A DNA stretch of 10,845 nt, taken from Pseudomonadota bacterium (GTDB lineage Bacteria > Pseudomonadota > Gammaproteobacteria > Burkholderiales > Gallionellaceae). The stretch is from assembly GCA_021783525.1 (NCBI GenBank), contig JAJXTT010000031.1:1-10845 (forward strand). Reading direction: 5' to 3'. The translations under genes were made by a program, and so were the position numbers. Below the pieces are notes generated by a model that saw nothing but the letters and a program-made list of their open reading frames with translations, did not search any database and was not told the origin of the DNA. Positions 5,939 to 10,845 of the stretch are shown here, piece after piece; position 1 is the first letter of the stretch; every line of letters begins with the position of its first letter.

Positions 5939-6871
5939 ATGGAACTCTTCAAGATTAAAAAAGATATCCCGTTCATGAGCTATGGCCGTTACACCACGAC
6001 CATCTCGCTGGTGACTTTCCTGTTTGCGGTGTTTTTCCTCGCTACCAAGGGACTGAATTTCGGCGTGGATTTCACAGGCGGTACGGTGATGGAAGTGCAC
6101 TACGCGCAATCGGCCGATCTGGACAAGGTGCGCGGGCAGCTCGGCAGCATCGGACTGAATGCTGCGCAGGTTCAGAACTTCGGTTCCAGCAAGGACGTGC
6201 TGATCCAGGTGCCGCTCAAGCAGAACAAGGCGGGTTCGAAACTCTCCGAGCAAGTAATGGAAGCCCTGCACCAGCAGGATGCCAGCGCCGAACTGCGCCG
6301 CGTCGAGTTCGTCGGCCCCCAAGTAGGCAAGGATCTGGTAGAGAACGGGGCGATGGCGCTGTTGCTGGTCAGCCTGGGTATCGTCGGCTATCTATGGCTT
6401 CGTTTCGAATGGAAGTTCGGCTTGGCGGCGATCGTCGCCAACCTGCATGACGTGGTCATCATCCTCGGTTTCTTTGCGTTCTTTCAGTGGGAATTCTCGC
6501 TTACCGTATTGTCGGCGGTGCTGGCGGTGCTCGGTTACTCGGTCAACGAATCGGTGGTGGTGTTCGACCGGATCCGCGAGAATTTCCGCAAGATGCGCAA
6601 GACCGAAGTCAACGTGATCATCGACAACGCGATCACCCGTACCATGTCCCGTACCGTGATCACACACGCCTGTACGCAGATGATGGTGACATCCATGCTG
6701 TTTCTGGGCGGCGAGACGCTGCATTATTTCGCGCTGGCGCTGACCATCGGCATTCTTTTCAGTATCTATTCCTCGGTGCTGGTCGCCAGCCCGTTGCTGA
6801 TGATGTTTGGCGTGTCGCGTGAAGACTTCATCAAGCCGGAAAAAGCTGAAGTCGAAGAAGTGTTGCCCTGA
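5939..6871 (+). CDS. secF: Protein translocase subunit SecF
   Basis: SecF is the partner of SecD in the proton-driven late stage of protein export. The 310 residues (E. coli 323) show a first membrane span at about 20-37, FGVDFTGGTVMEV (41-53), a short periplasmic domain, and five spans from about 136 to 290. The conserved segment VLGYSVNESVVVFDRIRENFR (198-218) includes the family's D/E-S-VVV-x-D-R-I pattern. AAGGGA lies seven bases before the ATG, and 36 bases separate it from secD. The C-terminus is a short charged tail. It is followed after two bases by the DedA gene, so the operon appears to continue. Confidence 0.98.
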   Translation: MELFKIKKDIPFMSYGRYTTTISLVTFLFAVFFLATKGLNFGVDFTGGTVMEVHYAQSADLDKVRGQLGSIGLNAAQVQNFGSSKDVLIQVPLKQNKAGSKLSEQVMEALHQQDASAELRRVEFVGPQVGKDLVENGAMALLLVSLGIVGYLWLRFEWKFGLAAIVANLHDVVIILGFFAFFQWEFSLTVLSAVLAVLGYSVNESVVVFDRIRENFRKMRKTEVNVIIDNAITRTMSRTVITHACTQMMVTSMLFLGGETLHYFALALTIGILFSIYSSVLVASPLLMMFGVSREDFIKPEKAEVEEVLP

Positions 6872-6873
6872 CC

Positions 6874-7506
6874 GTGAGCATGATCCTGCTCGACATCGTC
6901 CTGCATCTGGACGCGCATCTGCTGGCGTTGGTGCACGACTATGGCATGTGGGTCTACGCCATTCTGTTCGCCATCATCTTCGCCGAGACAGGCCTGGTCG
7001 TTGCCCCGTTCCTGCCGGGCGACTCGCTCCTGTTCGTCACGGGAGCGCTGTGCGGCATGGGATCTCTGGAATTGCAGGTACTGATGCCGCTCTTGATGCT
7101 GGCGGCTTTCAGTGGAGATAACACGAACTACTGGATCGGCCGGCACTTCGGCATCAGACTGTTCAAGCACGACTCGCGTTTCTTCAAGTACGAGCATCTG
7201 GAAAAGACCCAGGCTTTCTACGCGAAGCACGGCGGGAAGACGATCATCTTTGCGCGCTTTCTTCCCGTCATTCGTACCTTCGCCCCCTTCGTGGCGGGCA
7301 TCGGAAGCATGGGCTATCGCCTGTTCCTGATGTTCAGCGCATTGGGCAGTATTGCCTGGATCGGCAGCCTGACGCTGTCCGGTTACTTCTTCGGCAATAT
7401 CCCCGTTATCAAGAACAACCTCACTTTGTTGATTATCGTCATCATCTTCATCTCGTTCATTCCGGCGCTACGCGAATATATTCGCCATCGCGGGCAAGCG
7501 AAGTAA
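6874..7506 (+). CDS. DedA-family (VTT domain) membrane protein
   Basis: The 210-residue integral membrane protein belongs to the DedA family; members move undecaprenyl phosphate or other lipids across the inner membrane and affect pH, cell division and drug tolerance. The substrate here is not known. Visible hallmarks are the membrane-embedded Glu38 in FAETGLVVAPFLPGD and Asp50 at its end, matching Glu39 and Asp51 of E. coli YqjA/YghB. GDNTNYWIGRHFG (81-93) and FARFLPVIRTFAPFVAG (126-142) follow, with Arg128 and Arg134 matching the essential arginines. The start is GTG at 6874 or ATG at 6880, two residues apart; neither has a clear ribosome binding site, suggesting coupling to secF, whose stop is two bases away. 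Its stop lies six bases from that of the convergent gluQ. Confidence 0.93.
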   Translation: MSMILLDIVLHLDAHLLALVHDYGMWVYAILFAIIFAETGLVVAPFLPGDSLLFVTGALCGMGSLELQVLMPLLMLAAFSGDNTNYWIGRHFGIRLFKHDSRFFKYEHLEKTQAFYAKHGGKTIIFARFLPVIRTFAPFVAGIGSMGYRLFLMFSALGSIAWIGSLTLSGYFFGNIPVIKNNLTLLIIVIIFISFIPALREYIRHRGQAK

Positions 7507-7512
7507 CGGGTC

Positions 7513-8448
7513 TCATTTCGGAAAATAAGCGATTGAGGAAGGCAGTGCCCGTATCCCGGCCAGTCTTTCGGGATGCCAATTCTGCATTGCCCAGTCCAGT
7601 ATCGTTCCCGTGTTGCTGCCGACCAATTCCTGTGGCGGTTGCTGCCGCAGGAAATTGAGCACTCTCAGCAACGTCGAAGCGGGATGTGTTTCATCCACCG
7701 GAGCGGCGAGCGTCTGCTTGCTCAGCTTCTCCCCCGACTCGTTCACCGCGACGGGCAGGTGCAGGTATTGCGGAACTCGCAGTCCAAGCAAATGCTGCAG
7801 GTATATTTGCCGCGGAGTGGAATCAAGCAAATCTGAACCGCGCACGACATGCGTGATGCCCTGAAAGGCATCGTCAACTACCACCGCAAGCTGATATGCG
7901 AACAGACCATCTGCCCGCTTCACCACGAAATCGCCGATCTCGCTTTCGAGACGTTGTGTGATGCACCCCTGAAGCGCGTCGCAGAATTCAACGGGATTGT
8001 TGTTCGTCCGCACCCGCCAGGCCCGTCCTTCGCGTCCGGCCGGAATGCCATTGCGGCAAGTACCCGGATAGACCGGTCCTTCAAGACCATTCAAAGCGGA
8101 ATCCGCGATCTCTTTGCGTGTGCAACAGCACGGATACGCCGCACTGCTGGACTGTAACTTGCGTAGCGCGTCCTCATAAGCAGCCGTGCGCAGGCTCTGG
8201 TAGAGGATGGGTTCGTCGCTATGCAGGCCGAGCGCATCCAGAGTGCGAAGGATGCTCTCCGCCGCACTTGACGCGCAGCGCGGCGTGTCGAGGTCTTCCA
8301 TGCGCACCAGCCAGGTGCCGTGGTGATGTTTCGCGTCGAGATAGCTGCCGACCGCTGCAACGAGAGAGCCGAAGTGGAGAGGGCCGGTGGGAGAGGGGGC
8401 GAAACGCCCCCGGTAACCGGAATCAGGCCGGAACAGGTTCTTCCTCAA
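7513..8448 (-). CDS. gluQ: Glutamyl-Q tRNA(Asp) synthetase GluQ-RS
   Basis: GluQ-RS attaches glutamate to queuosine at position 34 of tRNA-Asp. It is a shortened glutamyl-tRNA synthetase without the anticodon-binding domain. From the TTG start, RGRFAPSPTGPLHFGS (13-28) holds the HIGH-type motif, VRMEDLDTPR follows, and the zinc site is C-x-C (107/109) with Tyr127 and Cys131. DGLFAYQLAVVVDD and VVRGSDLL come next, and KLSKQ (241-245) replaces KMSKS. Length is about 300 as expected. No ATG precedes the conserved N-terminus. Candidates are GTG at 8496, TTG at 8448 (given here), and CTG at 8436, which has GAGGA five bases upstream. All lie inside the end of clpA, so the start is uncertain by up to 20 residues. 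It functions downstream of Tgt and QueA, encoded in the same window. Confidence 0.93.
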   Translation of the reverse strand: MRKNLFRPDSGYRGRFAPSPTGPLHFGSLVAAVGSYLDAKHHHGTWLVRMEDLDTPRCASSAAESILRTLDALGLHSDEPILYQSLRTAAYEDALRKLQSSSAAYPCCCTRKEIADSALNGLEGPVYPGTCRNGIPAGREGRAWRVRTNNNPVEFCDALQGCITQRLESEIGDFVVKRADGLFAYQLAVVVDDAFQGITHVVRGSDLLDSTPRQIYLQHLLGLRVPQYLHLPVAVNESGEKLSKQTLAAPVDETHPASTLLRVLNFLRQQPPQELVGSNTGTILDWAMQNWHPERLAGIRALPSSIAYFPK

Positions 8449-10681
8449 ACTCCAGCACCACCTTACCGTCTTTGACGTCCACCGTGACTTTTCCACCGTT
8501 CGCCAGCTTGCCGAACAGCAGTTCGTCGGCCAGCGCGGAGCGGATGGTATCCTGGATCAGGCGTGCCATCGGGCGAGCGCCCATCAGCGGGTCGAAGCCG
8601 TGTTCGGCGAGGTGATCCTTGAGTGCATCGGTAAACAGGGGGTCCACCTTCTTCTCGTGCAGCTGTTCTTCCAGCTGCATCAGGAATTTGTCCACCACGC
8701 GCAGGATGACTTCCTTCGACAGCGGCGCGAAGGAGACGATCGCATCCAGCCGGTTGCGGAACTCCGGCGTGAACATCTTCTTGATGTCGACCAGCTCGTC
8801 CCCGGCAGAGGAGACCTTGGTGAAGCCCATCTGTGTCTTGTTCAGGGCTTCGGCGCCCGCATTCGTGGTCATGATGATGACCACGTTGCGGAAGTCGGCT
8901 TTGCGCCCGTTGTTGTCGGTCAGGGTGCCGTGATCCATTACCTGCAGCAGGATGTTGAAGATGTCCGGATGCGCCTTTTCGATCTCGTCGAGCAGCAGCA
9001 CGCAATGCGGTTGTTTGGTGATGGCTTCGGTCAGCAGTCCGCCCTGGTCGAAACCGACGTAGCCGGGCGGTGCCCCGATCAGGCGCGACACCGCATGGCG
9101 TTCCATGTATTCGGACATGTCGAAACGGTGCAGCGGCATGCCCATGCTGTAGGCCAGCTGGCGTGCCACTTCTGTCTTTCCGACACCGGTGGGGCCCGAG
9201 AACAGGAAGCTGCCGATAGGCTTTTGCGGGTTGCCGAGGCCGCTGCGCGACATCTTGATTGCGCGTGCCAGCGCGTCGATTGCCTTGTCCTGGCCGAACA
9301 CGGTGGCCTTCAGGTCGCGGTCGAGGTTCTTCAGCGCATTGCGGTCGTCATGCGACACGGTGCGAGTGGGGATACGGGCGATCTTGGCAATGATCTCTTC
9401 GATCTCGTGCTTGCCGACGATCTTCTTCTGCCTGGATTTCGGCAGGATGCGCTGCGCCGCGCCGGCTTCGTCCAGCACGTCGATCGCCTTGTCCGGCAGA
9501 TGGCGGTCATTGATATAGCGCGCAGAAAGCTCGGCCGCGCTGGTGATCGCAGCCGCGCTGAACTTGATGCTGTGGTGATCCTCAAACCGCGATTTCAGTC
9601 CCTTCAGGATTTCGATGGTCTGCTCCACGGAAGGCTCGGACACGTCGATCTTTTGGAAGCGGCGCGAAAGTGCGGAATCCTTTTCGAAGATGCCGCGGTA
9701 TTCCTGGTAAGTGGTCGCACCGATGCATTTCAATTGGCCGCTGGAGAGCGCGGGTTTGAGCAGATTGGAAGCGTCCATGGTGCCGCCGGAAGCCGCACCC
9801 GCCCCGATCAGGGTGTGGATCTCGTCGATGAACAACACGGCGTTCGGGGCGTCCTTGAGTTCCTTGAGGACGGCTTTCAGGCGTTGCTCGAAATCGCCGC
9901 GATATTTGGTGCCGGCCAGCAACGAACCCATGTCCAATGCATAGACGTGCGCGTCTTTCAGAATATCCGGCACCTCGCCCTCAACGATATTGCGTGCCAG
10001 CCCTTCGGCGATTGCGGTTTTTCCCACGCCCGCCTCGCCCACAAGGAGCGGATTGTTCTTGCGGCGACGGCACAAGGTCTGGATCACTCGTTCCAGCTCA
10101 ATGTCTCGCCCGATGAGCGGGTCGACCTTGCCTGCCAGGGCATGCGCATTCAAGTCCAGCGTGTAGTTCTTGAGTGCGCTGTCGCTGCTGTTTTCCTGCT
10201 CGGCATCCGTTTCATTAGCGGTCTTTTGCGTGGAAGGCTGGATTTCTGCAGTCTTGTTGATGCCATGAGCAATGTAGTTCACCACGTCGAGACGGGTGAT
10301 GGCTCGCTGGTTGAGAAAATACACCGCGTGAGACTCTTTTTCTCCGAACAGCGCGACCAGAATGTTTGCTCCCGTCACTTCCTTCTTGTTCGTGGACTGT
10401 ACATGGAGGATGGCGCGCTGGATAACGCGCTGAAAACCGACAGTGGGCTGAGTATCCACCTCGCCGACGCCGGGAACGACCGGGGTATGGGTTTCGATGT
10501 GTTGCACCAGCACGGCGCGCAACTCTTCAATGTCAGCTCCACAGGCACGCAGCACGTGTGCAGCCGAAGGGTTGTCCAGCATTGCGAGCAACAGGTGCTC
10601 GACAGTGATGAACTCGTGCCGCTTCTGGCGGGCTTCGACGAATGCCAGATGCAGGCTGACTTCCAGTTCTTGCGCGATCAT
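8423..10681 (-). CDS. clpA: ATP-dependent Clp protease ATP-binding subunit ClpA
   Basis: ClpA is the AAA+ unfoldase that threads substrates into ClpP. The 752 residues (E. coli 758) have a Clp N-domain (about 1-140) and a linker rich in polar residues (145-170). The first AAA domain has Walker A GEAGVGKT (215-222), Walker B FIDEIH (284-289) and arginine finger region SRRF (339-342). The second has Walker A GPTGVGKT (496-503), Walker B LLLDEIEKAH (562-571) and sensor-2 GARP (701-704). The MGF tripeptide at 618-620, before FTPEFRNRLD, fits the ClpP-docking loop. There is no ClpB-type middle coiled coil. The ATG at 10681 follows GGAGGA by seven bases, and that ribosome binding site lies inside the last codons of clpS. 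Its 3' end overlaps the start of gluQ. Confidence 0.98.
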   Translation of the reverse strand: MIAQELEVSLHLAFVEARQKRHEFITVEHLLLAMLDNPSAAHVLRACGADIEELRAVLVQHIETHTPVVPGVGEVDTQPTVGFQRVIQRAILHVQSTNKKEVTGANILVALFGEKESHAVYFLNQRAITRLDVVNYIAHGINKTAEIQPSTQKTANETDAEQENSSDSALKNYTLDLNAHALAGKVDPLIGRDIELERVIQTLCRRRKNNPLLVGEAGVGKTAIAEGLARNIVEGEVPDILKDAHVYALDMGSLLAGTKYRGDFEQRLKAVLKELKDAPNAVLFIDEIHTLIGAGAASGGTMDASNLLKPALSSGQLKCIGATTYQEYRGIFEKDSALSRRFQKIDVSEPSVEQTIEILKGLKSRFEDHHSIKFSAAAITSAAELSARYINDRHLPDKAIDVLDEAGAAQRILPKSRQKKIVGKHEIEEIIAKIARIPTRTVSHDDRNALKNLDRDLKATVFGQDKAIDALARAIKMSRSGLGNPQKPIGSFLFSGPTGVGKTEVARQLAYSMGMPLHRFDMSEYMERHAVSRLIGAPPGYVGFDQGGLLTEAITKQPHCVLLLDEIEKAHPDIFNILLQVMDHGTLTDNNGRKADFRNVVIIMTTNAGAEALNKTQMGFTKVSSAGDELVDIKKMFTPEFRNRLDAIVSFAPLSKEVILRVVDKFLMQLEEQLHEKKVDPLFTDALKDHLAEHGFDPLMGARPMARLIQDTIRSALADELLFGKLANGGKVTVDVKDGKVVLEFEEEPVPA

Positions 10682-10845
10682 TTAATTTTCCTCCGTGTGA
10701 CATCGTAAGGGATGTCCGTGCTGCGTTGCAAACGCCGATACCTGAGATACCTTGCTTTCGGCGATGTCTTTGGGATACACGCCACATACGGCGGAACCCT
10801 CATTATGTATTTGGAGCATGACTTGCGTCGCGCGTTCCTGCCCCA
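10682..10845 (-). CDS. clpS: ATP-dependent Clp protease adaptor ClpS (C-terminal part, cut by window edge)
   Basis: ClpS binds N-degron substrates and delivers them to ClpA, shifting ClpAP specificity. Only the last 53 residues plus stop are inside the window, about half of the usual length. They contain ERATQVMLQIHNEGSAVCGV and the tail with AESKVSQV and HGHPLRC, all typical of the ClpS core and C-terminus. The stop TAA directly abuts the clpA ATG with no base between, and the last codons supply the clpA ribosome binding site, so the pair is tightly coupled. Confidence 0.96.
   Translation of the reverse strand, partial: GQERATQVMLQIHNEGSAVCGVYPKDIAESKVSQVSAFATQHGHPLRCHTEEN

Noticed and set aside
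4088..6322. 744-codon open frame antisense to secD-secF.
   Set aside because: It is rich in His, Gln and Arg, has no recognisable domain, and mirrors the codon pattern of the certain genes on the plus strand.
8600..10708. 702-codon open frame antisense to clpA.
   Set aside because: It lies opposite a fully conserved ClpA, has no domain or ribosome binding site, and is a codon-bias shadow.

Overview
The window looks like the chromosome of a betaproteobacterium. The gene order queA-tgt-yajC-secD-secF, clpS-clpA and nudJ-mnmA, the protein sequences and the roughly 55-60% GC coding style all fit that class. A member of the Gallionellaceae/Nitrosomonadales is possible, but I cannot fix the genus. 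The window is housekeeping DNA with no phage, transposon or CRISPR array. The most unusual part is the short stretch between about 1050 and 1500.

Layout. Minus strand, 1-1411: the 5' part of mnmA (cut by the window edge) overlaps the end of nudJ. Upstream of these lie an intrinsic terminator, a small gene for an exported Ala/Lys-rich protein, an intact tRNA-Leu(CAA), and what appears to be a decayed second copy of that tRNA carrying two tandem 16-bp hairpins. A stable-RNA-like promoter precedes the decayed copy and overlaps, back to back, a promoter for the plus-strand operon. Plus strand, 1496-7506: queA, tgt, yajC, secD, secF and a DedA-family membrane gene are tightly packed, with an extra extended -10 promoter before yajC. 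Minus strand, 7513-10845: clpS (cut by the edge), clpA and gluQ form a compact unit that meets the dedA gene tail to tail with only 6 bases between.

How the genes fit together. Three proteins act on the same tRNA position: Tgt inserts preQ1 at G34, QueA converts it to epoxyqueuosine, and GluQ glutamylates queuosine in tRNA-Asp. MnmA thiolates U34 in other tRNAs, so tRNA wobble chemistry is a theme. YajC, SecD and SecF form the accessory complex of the Sec translocon. ClpS and ClpA are the adaptor and unfoldase that feed N-degron and other substrates to ClpP. No gene-free stretch exceeds 300 bases; the longest is 1243-1495, which holds the tRNA relic, the hairpin repeats and the divergent promoters. 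I did not find a clear new multi-gene system. The best candidates for a second look are the tRNA relic leader, the tandem hairpins and the small exported protein.
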